DNA of 64,000 nucleotides from Caulobacter sp. Root343 (GTDB lineage Bacteria > Pseudomonadota > Alphaproteobacteria > Caulobacterales > Caulobacteraceae). The notes under the pieces are model-generated. The model searched no databases. It was given only the letters and a program-made list of their open reading frames with translations, and was not told where the DNA came from. The position numbers and the translations under genes were made by a program. Location: positions 169,690 through 233,689 of the forward strand of contig NZ_LMDF01000006.1 of assembly GCF_001425745.1 (NCBI RefSeq), read 5' to 3'. Below, one piece after another: positions 26,299-35,049 of the stretch; positions within the stretch are counted from its first letter, which is position 1; every line of letters starts with the position of its first letter.

Positions 26299-26727
26299 AT
26301 GAAGACCATCGGCAAGTTCACCAAGACCATCGTCGCCGTCGCCATCACCGGCGCGCTGGTCGCCCCCGCCTCGGCCGCGTTCGCCGGCGAAAAGACCGAT
26401 CGCGCCATCGTCGGCGCCCTGATCGGCGGCGTCGCCGGCGCGGCCCTGGGCCACGGCAAGGGCGACGCGGTCGCCATCGGCGCGGTCGCCGGCGCGGCGC
26501 TGGGCGCCACCACGGCCAAGGACAAGTACGACCGTCGCTACAGCAGCGGCTATCGGACCGCCCCGCGCTACGACAACCGCTACAGCGGCTACAGCAACAG
26601 CGGCCGCTACGGCTACGACAACCGCTACAGCGACAACCATCATCGCGACAGCCGCTACGCCTATGACCGTGATGACCGTCGTCACGACCGCTACGACAAC
26701 CGCTACGCCTACGGCTATCGCCACTAG
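26299..26727 (+). CDS. Secreted glycine-zipper protein with Tyr/Arg/Asp-rich tail
   Basis: 142 aa. Signal peptide (IVAVAITGALVAPASAAFA), then a glycine zipper (IVGALIGGVAGAALGHGKG, IGAVAGAALGATTA), then a long tail of DNRYS, YDNRYS and DRDDRR elements rich in Tyr and Arg. Composition parallels the 19511 gene, with zipper and repeats in reverse order. Likely envelope-associated. The frame is preceded by a ribosome site-like GGAG at 26286. Two strong stem-loops follow it. Confidence 0.82.
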   Translation: MKTIGKFTKTIVAVAITGALVAPASAAFAGEKTDRAIVGALIGGVAGAALGHGKGDAVAIGAVAGAALGATTAKDKYDRRYSSGYRTAPRYDNRYSGYSNSGRYGYDNRYSDNHHRDSRYAYDRDDRRHDRYDNRYAYGYRH

Positions 26728-26776
26728 GCCTCGACTATCGCCGCTGGTGTTTTGATCCCTCCCCAGTGTGCAGACT

Positions 26777-26809
26777 GCGCCGTCCGGTTCCAACCGGGCG
26801 GCGCTTTTT
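26777..26809 (+). terminator. Rho-independent terminator after the 26299 gene
   Basis: A 13-base stem (26777-26789 with 26092-type complement at 26792-26804, GCGCCG..CGGCGC ends) with a two-base loop and one mismatch is followed by TTTTT. Confidence 0.85.
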
Positions 26810-26836
26810 CACGCCTCCCATCTTTTCGAGAAGGAA

Positions 26837-26864
26837 TGCGGCGGCGCTTTTTCGCGCCGCCGCA
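26837..26864. terminator. Second perfect GC hairpin upstream of ptsP
   Basis: TGCGGCGGCGC and its exact complement enclose TTTTTC. The stem is 11 base pairs, but no T-run follows, so it could be a pause or mRNA-stability structure rather than a terminator. Confidence 0.55.
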
Positions 26865-27007
26865 CCTAATCGACGTTCGGTTGTTCGGACCCGCTAGTTC
26901 CGATGCGAAATCTGCTATAGCCCCCATCTAGGAACGGGTGGTCTTTAACCCCTGGCGCTTGAAGCTAGGCTAGACCTGTTCAGGGTTAGGGAGCGCACGC
27001 GGGCGAG

Positions 27008-29272
27008 ATGGCTGCATCCGGCATCGCCGTTCGAGGTCCACGCAGCCTGCTGCGGCAGATACGCGAGGCCATGGCCGGCGGCGGACCCGCCCAGGCCAAG
27101 CTCGACATGGTGGTGCGCACCATCGCCATTTCGATGGTGGCCGAGGTCTGCTCGATCTATCTGCGCCGCGCGTCCGGCGATCTCGAACTGTTCGCCACCG
27201 AGGGCCTGGCCCGCGAGGCCGTCCACGTCACGCGGCTGCAGCCCGGCGAGGGCCTGGTCGGCGAGACCATGCGCCTGGGCCGGCCGCTGAACCTGTCCGA
27301 CGCCGCCAGCCATCCGCAATTCTCGTACCGCCCGGAAACGGGAGAAGATCCCTACCACGCCTTCCTGGCCGTGCCGCTGCTGCGCGGCGGCCGGGCGATC
27401 GGCGTGCTGGTCGTCCAGAACCGCACCGAACGCGTCTATGACGAGGAGGAGGTCGAGGACCTCCAGATCATCGCCATGGTGCTGGCCGAGATGGTCAGCT
27501 CCAGCGAGCTCCTAGGCGCCGCCGAGCTCAAGGACGTCGAGCTGGCCCCGCACAAGCCGGAGCGGCTGAAGGGTTCGCGCTTCGCCGAGGGGCTGGCCTA
27601 CGGCGTGGCGGTGCTGCACGAGCAGCCGGTCGCCCCCGAGACCCTGCTGTCCGACGACGCCCTGGCCGAGGAGGCTCGCCTCTCCTATGCGATCGAGGCG
27701 TTGCAGACCCAGATCGACGAAATGCTGGAAGGCCAGCACGGCCTGGTCGGCGCCTCGTACGAGGTGCTCGAGACCTACCGGATGTTCGCCCACGACCGGG
27801 GCTGGAACCGCGGCCTGCAGGAGGCGGTGCGTTCGGGCCTGACGGCCGAGGCCGCGGTCGAGCGGGTCCGCTCCGAACACCGCGCCCGCCTGGGCCAGGC
27901 TCGCGACCCCTATCTGCGCGAGCGGCTGCACGACCTGGAAGACCTGAACGACCGGCTGCTGCGCCACCTGTCGGGCGACGTGCACAAGGTGCGCCAGCTG
28001 CCCGACGACGCCATCCTGATCGCCCGGAACCTGGGGCCGGCCGATCTCTTGGAATACGACCGCACCAAGCTGAAGGGCATCCTGCTGGAGGAGGGCTCGG
28101 CCGCCAGCCACGCCGGCATCGTGGCCCGCGCCCTCGACATCCCCTGTGTCGGCCGCCTGGCCGGTCTGCGCGATCGGGTCAGCGAGGGCGACCCGGTGGT
28201 GGTCGACGCCGAGACCCAGGAAGCCTGGCTGCGGCCGCGCCCGGACGTGGTCAAGGCGCTGCGGGCCCGGATGGAGGTCCGCGCCCAGCGCAAGGCCGAG
28301 TTCGCCCGCCTGCGCGACACCCCGCCGATCACCAAGGACGGGGCCAAGATCACCCTGCTGATGAACGCCGGCCTGGCCGTCGACCTCGACATCCTGGCCG
28401 AGACCGGGGCCGAGGGCATCGGCCTGTTCCGCACCGAGTTCCAGTTCATGGTCGCCGAGGAGCTGCCGCGCCTCGAGGCCCAGACCGTTCTCTACGAGAA
28501 GGTGCTGGAGGCCGCCAACGGCATGCCGGTGACCTTCCGCACGCTCGACCTGGGCGGCGACAAGCTGCTGCCGTACATGGAGCTGGAGCGCGAGGACAAT
28601 CCGGCCCTGGGCTGGCGCGCCGTGCGCATGGGCCTGGACCGTCCGGCCCTGCTGCGCATGCAGATCCGCGCCCTGATCAAGGCCGCCGCCGGCCGGCCGC
28701 TGCGGGTGATGTTCCCGCTGGTGGCCAATGTCGACGAGTTCCGCGCCGCCCGCTCGTTCGTCGACCAGGAAGTGGCCTGGGCCCTGAAGCGCGGCCGGCC
28801 CGCGCCCGCCCGCCTCGACGTCGGGGCGATGATCGAGGCCCCGTCGCTGCTGTGGCATTTGGACGCGCTGTTGCCGATGACCGACTTCGTTTCGGTCGGC
28901 ACCAATGACCTGATGCAGTACCTGTTCGCCGCCGACCGGGGCAATCCGAAGGTCTCGGACCGCTACGACCCGCTGTCGCCGGCCGCCCTGCGGGCCCTGA
29001 AAACCATCCAGCAGGCCTGCGCCGACACCGGCACGCCGGTGTCCGTCTGCGGAGAAATGGCCGGTCGCCCGCTGGAAGCGTTCGCGTTGATCGCGCTGGG
29101 TTTTGAAGCCCTTTCGATGCCGCCGGCCGGCATCGGACCGGTCAAGCAGATGGTGCTGTCGTGCGACCGCGAGGCCGCCCGGCGCAACGTCGAGGCCCTG
29201 CTGAAGGGGACCAGCGGATCCTTGCGCGGCGAGATCGAAACCTTGGCCCGGAAGCTCTATGTGGCGGTTTGA
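27008..29272 (+). CDS. ptsP: Phosphoenolpyruvate-protein phosphotransferase PtsP (EI-Ntr)
   Basis: First enzyme of the nitrogen-related phosphotransferase relay: autophosphorylates from PEP and passes phosphate to NPr. 754 aa, the normal length. Domains: GAF (about 20-165, sensing; in EI-Ntr it responds to glutamine/2-oxoglutarate), EI N-terminal helical domain (about 185-320), phosphohistidine swivel with His368 in GSAASHAGIVAR, and the PEP-binding barrel (GADxGIGLFRTEF-like ETGAEGIGLFRTEFQFM, DLGGDKLLPYM, VSVGTNDLMQYLFAADR, VSVCGEMAGRP with the catalytic Cys). ATG 27008 fits the family start. Confidence 0.96.
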   Translation: MAASGIAVRGPRSLLRQIREAMAGGGPAQAKLDMVVRTIAISMVAEVCSIYLRRASGDLELFATEGLAREAVHVTRLQPGEGLVGETMRLGRPLNLSDAASHPQFSYRPETGEDPYHAFLAVPLLRGGRAIGVLVVQNRTERVYDEEEVEDLQIIAMVLAEMVSSSELLGAAELKDVELAPHKPERLKGSRFAEGLAYGVAVLHEQPVAPETLLSDDALAEEARLSYAIEALQTQIDEMLEGQHGLVGASYEVLETYRMFAHDRGWNRGLQEAVRSGLTAEAAVERVRSEHRARLGQARDPYLRERLHDLEDLNDRLLRHLSGDVHKVRQLPDDAILIARNLGPADLLEYDRTKLKGILLEEGSAASHAGIVARALDIPCVGRLAGLRDRVSEGDPVVVDAETQEAWLRPRPDVVKALRARMEVRAQRKAEFARLRDTPPITKDGAKITLLMNAGLAVDLDILAETGAEGIGLFRTEFQFMVAEELPRLEAQTVLYEKVLEAANGMPVTFRTLDLGGDKLLPYMELEREDNPALGWRAVRMGLDRPALLRMQIRALIKAAAGRPLRVMFPLVANVDEFRAARSFVDQEVAWALKRGRPAPARLDVGAMIEAPSLLWHLDALLPMTDFVSVGTNDLMQYLFAADRGNPKVSDRYDPLSPAALRALKTIQQACADTGTPVSVCGEMAGRPLEAFALIALGFEALSMPPAGIGPVKQMVLSCDREAARRNVEALLKGTSGSLRGEIETLARKLYVAV

Positions 29273-29277
29273 TCTAA

Positions 29278-29302
29278 GCTTGGCTATTAACCAAGCGTGA
29301 CC
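29278..29302 (+). terminator. Weak stem-loop after ptsP
   Basis: GCTTGG and CCAAGC pair around CTATTAA, with TTTT six bases later, just after the ptsP stop codon. It is a short stem, so function is uncertain. Confidence 0.4.
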
Positions 29303-29430
29303 TTTTAGTACATTGAATCCCGCTACTTAGTTTGATATCCACAAACACTTGTTAAGACTCCGTGCGCTACGGAGTGGGGGAGCGTACGCCGCGTTCGCGC
29401 GCGGCGCGATTTTGGGGGCTACTGACTCGC

Positions 29431-30495
29431 ATGCCGCTGGATATGGGCAACGTGAGGCGTTTGCATTTGGTCGCGGACGCTGAAGCGGACGACACACCGG
29501 TGGCTGTGGCGCAACCGTCGCTGGACCAGGGGGCCGACATCGGTCTGGCCCTGAAGGCGGCCCGCGAATTCCGCGGTCTGACCACCCAGGACGTCGCCGA
29601 CGCCACTCGCATCCGCCAGAGCTATATCGAGGCGCTCGAGGACATGCGCCTCGACGACCTGCCCTCGCGCCCGTTCACCATCGGCTATGTTCGCGCCTAT
29701 GCCGGCCTGCTGGGCCTGGACGGCGACGCCGCCGTGGCCCGCTTCAAGAATGACGCGCCGGACGAGGGCGGCGAGCTGCGCGCCCCGGTCGGCGTGCGCC
29801 GCGAGCGCGATCCGCGCCTGGCCCTGATCTTCGCCGGCGGCCTGCTGGTGGTCGGCGCCATCCTGCTGTGGAACGTCGCCCAGCGCGCCATGGCCAAGGA
29901 CGAGCCGCCGGCCCAGGTGGCCTCGGCCGCCGCCTCGACCCAGGTCCAGGCCCACGCCAGCAACACCCAGGTGGCGCTCGGCGCGCCGCTGCCGGCCCCG
30001 GTCGAATCGACCACGCCCGAGCCCTACAAGACCCCCGGCCTCGACGACGCCGCCGCCAACGGCGGTTCGGTCGACGCGGCCCACGCCGCCGCCAAGGCGC
30101 GCGATGCGGCCGACGCCAAGGCCGGTGTCGTCGATCCTAGCGCCCAGTTCGTGCTGGGCGGACCGTTCAAGCCCAAGGGCGCGGTGATGGGCGCTTCGCC
30201 CGCCGAGTCCTCGGGCGTCATCCTGCAGGCCCGCAAGGCCGCCACCCTGGTGGTGCGCGGCGCCGACGGCCAGGTCTATTTCGCCCGCGCCCTCGCCGCT
30301 GGCGAGGCCTATCGCGCCCCGCGCACGCCCGGCCTGACCGCCGACGTCTCGGATCCGGCGGTGTTCGAGGTCTATGGCAATGGCGTGCTGACCGGCCGTC
30401 TGCAATCGAGCCAGACGGCCCTGAGCAAGCTGGTCCCGGCCGCGCCCGCGGCGCCGAAGCCGGCGGTGGCGGTGGCGGCTCCGAAGCCTCAATAA
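29431..30495 (+). CDS. rodZ: RodZ-like cytoskeletal membrane protein
   Basis: 354 aa bitopic protein. A cytoplasmic helix-turn-helix domain (about 33-105: LDQGADIGLALKAAREFRGL, RQSYIEALEDMRLDDLP, FTIGYVRAYAGLLGLD) is followed by a basic patch, one membrane segment (about 130-149), an Ala/Thr/Pro-rich periplasmic linker and a C-terminal DUF4115 domain (QARKAATLVVRGADGQVYFA). RodZ links MreB to the wall-elongation machine. The pairing with ispG downstream is the same as rodZ-ispG in enterobacteria and supports the call. ATG 29431 is chosen; ATG 29443 is also possible. Confidence 0.85.
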   Translation: MPLDMGNVRRLHLVADAEADDTPVAVAQPSLDQGADIGLALKAAREFRGLTTQDVADATRIRQSYIEALEDMRLDDLPSRPFTIGYVRAYAGLLGLDGDAAVARFKNDAPDEGGELRAPVGVRRERDPRLALIFAGGLLVVGAILLWNVAQRAMAKDEPPAQVASAAASTQVQAHASNTQVALGAPLPAPVESTTPEPYKTPGLDDAAANGGSVDAAHAAAKARDAADAKAGVVDPSAQFVLGGPFKPKGAVMGASPAESSGVILQARKAATLVVRGADGQVYFARALAAGEAYRAPRTPGLTADVSDPAVFEVYGNGVLTGRLQSSQTALSKLVPAAPAAPKPAVAVAAPKPQ

Positions 30496-30497
30496 TT

Positions 30498-30629
30498 CCC
30501 TTCTCCCCTTGCGGGAGAAGGTGGCCGCGAAGCGGACGGATGAGGGGTTGAAAGCCCCTTTCCGACAGGTCCGCGCGACCCCTCATCCGTCGCCTGGCGG
30601 CGACACCTTCTCCCGCAAGGGGAGAAGGA
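30498..30629. repeat. Palindromic repeat family C, copy 2
   Basis: CCCTTCTCCCCTTGCGGGAG and its complement frame a spacer with GGATGAGGGG/CCCCTCATCC arms. It lies between rodZ and ispG. Confidence 0.88.
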
Positions 30630-30677
30630 ATGGGAAGGGCCCTTCTATCCGCCCCCAACACCCTCTAAATTACCCCC

Positions 30678-31817
30678 ATGGCCGCAGACCACACGCACGT
30701 CCGTCCCTGGCGCATGATCACGCGTCGGCAATCGCGCAAGATCCGCGTCGGCAATGTCGAGGTGGGCGGCGACGCGCCGATCACCGTCCAGTCGATGACC
30801 AACACCCTGACCAGCGACGCCAAGGCGACGCTGGAGCAGATCCGCCAGCTGGAAGAGGCTGGCGCCGACATCGTGCGGGTCAGCTGCCCCGACGTCGACA
30901 GCACCGCCGCGTTCAAGACCATCGCCCGCGAGGCCAAGGTCCCGCTCGTGGCCGACATCCACTTCCACTACAAGCGCGGCATCGAGGCGGCCCAGGCTGG
31001 CGCGGCCTGCCTGCGGATCAATCCGGGCAATATCGGCTCGGCCGACCGGGTGCGCGACGTGATCCAGGCGGCCCGCGATCACGGCTGCTCGATGCGGATC
31101 GGCGTCAACGCCGGCTCACTGGAACGCGAGCTGCTCGAGAAATACGGCGAGCCGTGCCCCGAGGCGATGGTCGAGAGCGCCCTCAACCACGCCCGCATCC
31201 TGCAGGACCACGACTTCCACGAGTTCAAGATCTCGGTGAAGGCGTCCGACCCGTTCATGACCGTGGCCGCCTACTACCAGCTGGCCGAGGCCATCGACTG
31301 CCCGCTGCACCTGGGCGTCACCGAGGCCGGGGCGCAGCGCACCGGCACGGTGAAGTCCTCGATCGGCATCGGCTCGATGCTGTGGGCCGGTATCGGCGAC
31401 ACCATCCGGGTGTCGCTGGCCGCCGATCCCGTCGAGGAGATCAAGGTCGGCTTCGACATCCTGAAGTCGCTGGGCCTGCGCCACCGCGGCGTCAACATCA
31501 TCGCCTGCCCGTCGTGCGCCCGGCAGGGCTTCAACGTCATCAAGACGGTGGAGGCCCTGGAAGAACGGCTGGCCCACATCTCCCAGCCCATGTCGCTGTC
31601 GATTATCGGCTGCGTCGTGAACGGTCCGGGCGAGGCCCTGATGACCGACATCGGCTTCACCGGTGGCGGAGCCGGGGCGGGCATGGTCTACATGGCCGGC
31701 AAGCCTGACCACAAGCAATCCAACGACGGCATGATCGATCACATCGTCGAGCTCGTCGAAAAGAAGGCCGCCGAGCTGCAAGCGGCCAAGGACGCCGAGG
31801 TTCTGGCGGCGGAATAG
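30678..31817 (+). CDS. ispG: 4-hydroxy-3-methylbut-2-enyl diphosphate synthase IspG
   Basis: Iron-sulfur enzyme of the non-mevalonate isoprenoid pathway, converting the cyclic diphosphate MEcPP to HMBPP. 379 aa. The TIM-barrel part has [19 protein letters not shown] and [14 protein letters not shown]; the C-terminal part carries the 4Fe-4S cysteines in [14 protein letters not shown] and [10 protein letters not shown]. It is preceded by rodZ, with a family C repeat between. Confidence 0.97.
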   Translation: MAADHTHVRPWRMITRRQSRKIRVGNVEVGGDAPITVQSMTNTLTSDAKATLEQIRQLEEAGADIVRVSCPDVDSTAAFKTIAREAKVPLVADIHFHYKRGIEAAQAGAACLRINPGNIGSADRVRDVIQAARDHGCSMRIGVNAGSLERELLEKYGEPCPEAMVESALNHARILQDHDFHEFKISVKASDPFMTVAAYYQLAEAIDCPLHLGVTEAGAQRTGTVKSSIGIGSMLWAGIGDTIRVSLAADPVEEIKVGFDILKSLGLRHRGVNIIACPSCARQGFNVIKTVEALEERLAHISQPMSLSIIGCVVNGPGEALMTDIGFTGGGAGAGMVYMAGKPDHKQSNDGMIDHIVELVEKKAAELQAAKDAEVLAAE

Positions 31818-31828
31818 GGAGTCGAACG

Positions 31829-32230
31829 ATGCGCGCGATGCTTCACGGGTTGGCGGCGGTCCTCGTCCTGGCTTCGGCGTCCGCCGCGTTCGCCGAAAAG
31901 CACCGGGAGCCGCCCGAGGCCGAACTGGCCAAGATGCTCGAAGGCCGCACGGCCGGGAAGCCGGTCGACTGTCTCAACCAGCGCCTGATGGGCGCTTCGC
32001 GGATCATCGACAAGACGGCCATCGTCTATGAGATGCCGGGCGGCGCCCTCTATGTGAACCGGCCCAGCGGCGCGGCCTTCCTGCACCGTGACGCCACATT
32101 GGTGACCAAGACCAACGGCGGGCAGCTGTGCCGGATGGACATCGTCACGCTGATCGATCCCGGCTCGCGCATCTCGCAGGGTTCGGTCAGCCTGAACGCC
32201 TTCGTTCCGTACCCCAAACCCGGTCGATGA
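31829..32230 (+). CDS. Small secreted protein with two cysteines
   Basis: 133 aa with a signal peptide (MLHGLAAVLVLASASAAFA). The mature domain has VDCLNQRLMGASRIIDKTA, ALYVNRPSGAAFLHRDA and GGQLCRMDIVTLIDPGSR. The layout (Cys, Tyr-Val strand, second Cys, Asp) is reminiscent of the 6445 gene product, so the two may be distant relatives in a periplasmic family of unknown function. It follows ispG by 11 bases and may be co-transcribed. Confidence 0.75.
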   Translation: MRAMLHGLAAVLVLASASAAFAEKHREPPEAELAKMLEGRTAGKPVDCLNQRLMGASRIIDKTAIVYEMPGGALYVNRPSGAAFLHRDATLVTKTNGGQLCRMDIVTLIDPGSRISQGSVSLNAFVPYPKPGR

Positions 32231-32309
32231 GGCGCCGGCCGAGCGGGCTCGATCCGCGCACGGCGCATTTCCACTAGCCACGACGCCCCATCACGGCTAA
32301 CGCCGCGTC

Positions 32310-32762
32310 ATGATCGAACCTCATCCGTCCGGCGGCTACATCCTGGAAGAACTGTCCGTCGGGATGGTGGCCGAAAAGCGCGTGACCGTCACCGAACAGC
32401 GCATCGGCCAGTTCGCCGAGGCTTCGGACGACTTCAACCCCGTGCACATGGACGAGGCCTTCGCGGCCAAGACCGCCTATCGCGGCCGGATCGCCCACGG
32501 CCTGCTGTCGGCCTCGTTCGGCTCGGCGGTGGTCGGCACCATCCTGCCGGGGGCCGGCTCGATCTACCTGTCCCAGACCCTGGCCTTCCACAAGCCGGTG
32601 CGGATCGGCGACGTGGTCGTCGCCCGCATCACCGTCGCGGCCATCGACGAGGTCAGCGCCCGGGTGACCCTGCGCTGCGAGGCCCTGGTCGGCGACGAGC
32701 CGATCATGGACGGCGAAGCCGTGGTGCGGGTGCCGCGCCGCCGGCGGCCCCACAAGAGCTAG
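32310..32762 (+). CDS. MaoC-like (R)-specific enoyl-CoA hydratase
   Basis: 150 aa single hotdog domain. The hydratase 2 motif is present (FAEASDDFNPVHMDEAFA, with the catalytic Asp and His of D-x-N-P-x-H), followed by GRIAHGLLSASFGSAVVG. Such enzymes hydrate trans-2-enoyl-CoA in fatty-acid oxidation or PHA supply. The C-terminus is strongly basic (RVPRRRRPHKS). The gene stands alone, converging on the SMR gene with a 4-base gap. Confidence 0.9.
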   Translation: MIEPHPSGGYILEELSVGMVAEKRVTVTEQRIGQFAEASDDFNPVHMDEAFAAKTAYRGRIAHGLLSASFGSAVVGTILPGAGSIYLSQTLAFHKPVRIGDVVVARITVAAIDEVSARVTLRCEALVGDEPIMDGEAVVRVPRRRRPHKS

Positions 32763-32766
32763 CCCG

Positions 32767-33093
32767 TCAGGTCTGCAGCCGCAGGCCGATCACGCCCAGG
32801 ACCACCAGCGCCATCGCGCCCAGCCGCGGCCCGGTCACCGGCTCCTTCAGCAGAACCGCGCCGACGATCACCGCGCCGACGGCGCCGATCCCGGTCCAGA
32901 CCACATAGGCCGCGCCGAGGGGCAGGCGCTGCAGGGCCTTGGTCAGCAGGGCGATGAACAGAACGAGCAGGGCGACCGAAGCCGCGCCCCAGCCGAGATG
33001 GCTGAACCCGTCCGCGCGCTTGGCGGCATAGGCCCAGGCCACGTCGGTCAGGCCCGAGGCGACCAACAGCATCCACGCGCCGCCGGTCGTCAT
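32767..33093 (-). CDS. Small multidrug resistance (SugE/Gdx-like) transporter with Asp in place of the key Glu
   Basis: 108 aa, four membrane helices. The N-terminal helix LLVASGLTDVAWAYAAKRADGF aligns by eye with the SugE/Gdx pattern G-L-L-E-V-V-W-A-V-G-L-K, but the invariant proton/substrate-binding Glu is Asp17 here. The rest is typical (LPLGAAYVVWTGIGAVGAVI, LGVIGLRL). SMR proteins export cationic drugs or guanidinium. The start overlaps the azoreductase stop as ATGA, so the two are translationally coupled. Confidence 0.88.
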   Translation of the reverse strand: MTTGGAWMLLVASGLTDVAWAYAAKRADGFSHLGWGAASVALLVLFIALLTKALQRLPLGAAYVVWTGIGAVGAVIVGAVLLKEPVTGPRLGAMALVVLGVIGLRLQT

Positions 33094-33746
33094 GCGCCTT
33101 GCCCCAGGACCTTGGCCGCGAGAAATCCCGGCGCCAAGGCCTGCAGCTGGGCGCTGGCGTCGGCGAGGCCGTCGGCGATCGCCTCGGCCGGGCCCACCGT
33201 CGGTCCGGCCCCGATCACCGTCGCGTCCGAGAGGCCGATGAAGGCCAGGGCCGCCTTCAGATAGGGCGTCGCCAGGTCCTGGCGGCCGTAGCTCAGCCCG
33301 GACCGATAGTCGCCGGAGCTGGCCAGCACCGCCACGACGGGCCTGGGGCGGAGCAGGGGCGCATAGCCCTCGCCGGGCGTGAAGCGGAACGTGAGGCCCG
33401 GCTGGGTGACCAGGTCGATATAGTGCTTGAGCTTGTAGGGAATGCCGAAGTTCCACAGCGGCGAGGCGATGACCACGGCGTCCGCGCGGGCCAGCCGCTG
33501 GACCATGGCCTCGACCCCGCGCCAGGCGTCGATCTCCGCCGCGTCGTGGGCGCGGCCGGCCAGGCAGGCGTACTTGGCCTGCAGCAGGGCGCCGTCCAGT
33601 TCGGGCAGGGGCTTGGCCCAGAGATCCAGACGATCCACCGTCACGCCGCCGTGGGACGACAGTTGCTCGACGAACTCCCCCGCCAGCGCCGTCGAGATCG
33701 AGGACGGGCCTCGCGGCGAGGCTTCGATGAACAGAAGGCGAGACAT
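33090..33746 (-). CDS. azoR: FMN-dependent NADH-azoreductase (AzoR-like)
   Basis: 218 aa flavodoxin-like quinone/azo reductase. It opens MSRLLFIEASPRGPSSIST (FMN phosphate loop), has ADAVVIASPLWNFGIPYKLKHYIDLVTQPGLTF, the family signature around the flavin, and VVAVLASSGDYRSG. Members reduce quinones, nitro and azo compounds. ATG 33746 gives the family N-terminus; the longer frame to 33779 does not. It is divergent from a LysR gene and coupled to the SMR gene, suggesting a xenobiotic-response locus. Confidence 0.92.
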   Translation of the reverse strand: MSRLLFIEASPRGPSSISTALAGEFVEQLSSHGGVTVDRLDLWAKPLPELDGALLQAKYACLAGRAHDAAEIDAWRGVEAMVQRLARADAVVIASPLWNFGIPYKLKHYIDLVTQPGLTFRFTPGEGYAPLLRPRPVVAVLASSGDYRSGLSYGRQDLATPYLKAALAFIGLSDATVIGAGPTVGPAEAIADGLADASAQLQALAPGFLAAKVLGQGA

Positions 33747-33792
33747 GGAAGGCTCCGATCCTGGCCGTGACGGCCGCACCGATCCGATCTAG

Positions 33793-33813
33793 TTTCGTGT
33801 CCCCGCGACGAAA
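33793..33813. promoter_or_regulatory. Inverted repeat in the azoR-lysR intergenic region
   Basis: TTTCGT-N9-ACGAAA, perfectly inverted, within 47 bases of both start codons. The size and place fit a LysR-family binding site that would control both genes; no direct evidence. Confidence 0.5.
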
Positions 33814-33831
33814 ATAGCCAAGAAGGCGAAG

Positions 33832-34704
33832 ATGATTCGCAAGGATGCGAATGGCATCGACTATGCCGACGTCGAGCTGGTCGTGGCCCTGGCGCGCGGC
33901 GCCTCGATCAAGGCGGCCGCCCGGGCGCTGGGCGCACACGTCGCCACGGTCTATCGCCGGCTGGGCCGCATCGAACAGCGGCTGGGCGGGCCGCTGTTCG
34001 AACGGGATGACGGCCGGCTGTTCCCCAACGCCCGCGCCGCGCCGATCCTCGAGGCCGCCGAGGCGCTTTCGGAGCGACTGCACGCCCTCGACCTGACCCT
34101 GGCCGCCGCCGACGCCCGGCTGGTGGGGCCGCTGGCGGTGACGACGCCGGACTCGCTGATCGGGCCGGTCTGCCGCCTGGTCCACGCCTTCCAGCGAGCG
34201 CATCCCGGCGTCGAGATCTCCCTGACCGTGTCGAGCGCCTTCGCCGACCTGGGGCGACGCGAGGCCGACGTCGCCATCCGCCCGACCCGCACGCCGCCCG
34301 AGACGCTGCTGGGGCGGCTCGTCGGCGGCTTCGACTTCCGGGTCTATGTCGCCCGCGACGCCCCCGCCGAGGGGCTGGGCTGGATCACGTTCGACGACAG
34401 CATGCTGGGCGCGCCGTCCGCGCGATGGGTCGCGCACAGGGGGCAGGCGGAGGGCTCCAGCTGCCGGGTCAACAGCATGGCGGTGGCGGCCGAGGCGGCG
34501 GCGAGCGGCCTTGGCCGCGCGGTCCTGCCGGAATACCTGGCCGACGCACGGCTGCGCGGCGTCGGCCAACCTATCCCCGAACTGGCGTCAGAGCTGTGGG
34601 TGCTGTCGCATCCCGACCTCAGGGCCTCGCCTCGGATCCGCGCCTTCACCGCCTTCGCGACGGAACACCTGCGGGATGGGTTGATCCGGCCAGAGAGCGG
34701 CTAG
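33832..34704 (+). CDS. LysR-family transcriptional regulator
   Basis: 290 aa. N-terminal winged helix-turn-helix (VALARGASIKAAARALGAHVATVYRRLGRIEQRLGGPLFER) and C-terminal periplasmic-binding-protein-like effector domain (LAVTTPDSLIGPVCRL, RREADVAIRPTRTPPETLLGRL). Divergent from azoR and so the likely controller of the azoR-SMR operon. The effector is unknown, perhaps a quinone or azo compound. Confidence 0.9.
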   Translation: MIRKDANGIDYADVELVVALARGASIKAAARALGAHVATVYRRLGRIEQRLGGPLFERDDGRLFPNARAAPILEAAEALSERLHALDLTLAAADARLVGPLAVTTPDSLIGPVCRLVHAFQRAHPGVEISLTVSSAFADLGRREADVAIRPTRTPPETLLGRLVGGFDFRVYVARDAPAEGLGWITFDDSMLGAPSARWVAHRGQAEGSSCRVNSMAVAAEAAASGLGRAVLPEYLADARLRGVGQPIPELASELWVLSHPDLRASPRIRAFTAFATEHLRDGLIRPESG

Positions 34705-34719
34705 GGCCGCGCCCAATTT

Positions 34720-35041
34720 CCCTCTCTCATAGAGAGAGGGAGGGGCCCGCCGCGAAGCGGTGGGAGGGTGAGAGGTTTCACCGCTGGCCGGAAATCCGGA
34801 GACAATGAGTTCCTCCCAAACGCCGACCTCCCCGGCGAAGGCCGGGGCCCAGATGCGTCCTGAGCGTTTGGGGTGTTCGCGATCCGCTGATCGGGCAGGA
34901 CCGCGGGCGCTTGGTGGGTTCGATCTGGGCCCCGGCCTTCGCGGGGGAGGTCGGGAGAAGCGGCGCTTCGTTCTGAGAGATTATAACCTCTCACCCTCCC
35001 ATGCTCCGCATGGACCCCTCCCTCTCTCTATGAGAGAGGGG
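34720..35041. repeat. Palindromic repeat family D, split by another repeat
   Basis: Outer arms CCCTCTCTCATAGAGAGAGG.. (34720-34777) and the inverted copy (34985-35041) match over about 57 bases except for a short internal hairpin that differs in sequence but still pairs in each arm (CCGCCGCGAAGCGGTGG against CCATGCTCCGCATGG). The spacer contains the family E element at 34823-34954. Confidence 0.85.
34823..34954. repeat. Palindromic repeat family E nested inside D
   Basis: Arms CCGACCTCCCCGGCGAAGGC.. and ..GCCTTCGCGGGGGAGGTCGG are inverted copies of about 32 bases around a 68-base spacer. The whole element lies in the D spacer. Confidence 0.8.
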
Positions 35042-35049
35042 ATAGTTCA

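Noticed and set aside
32767..34569. 600-codon open frame that would fuse unknown sequence to the SMR protein
   Set aside because: Only the last 108 residues are SMR-like. The upstream part lies in the frames of azoR and the LysR gene. The SMR ATG at 33093 overlaps the azoR stop as expected for coupling.
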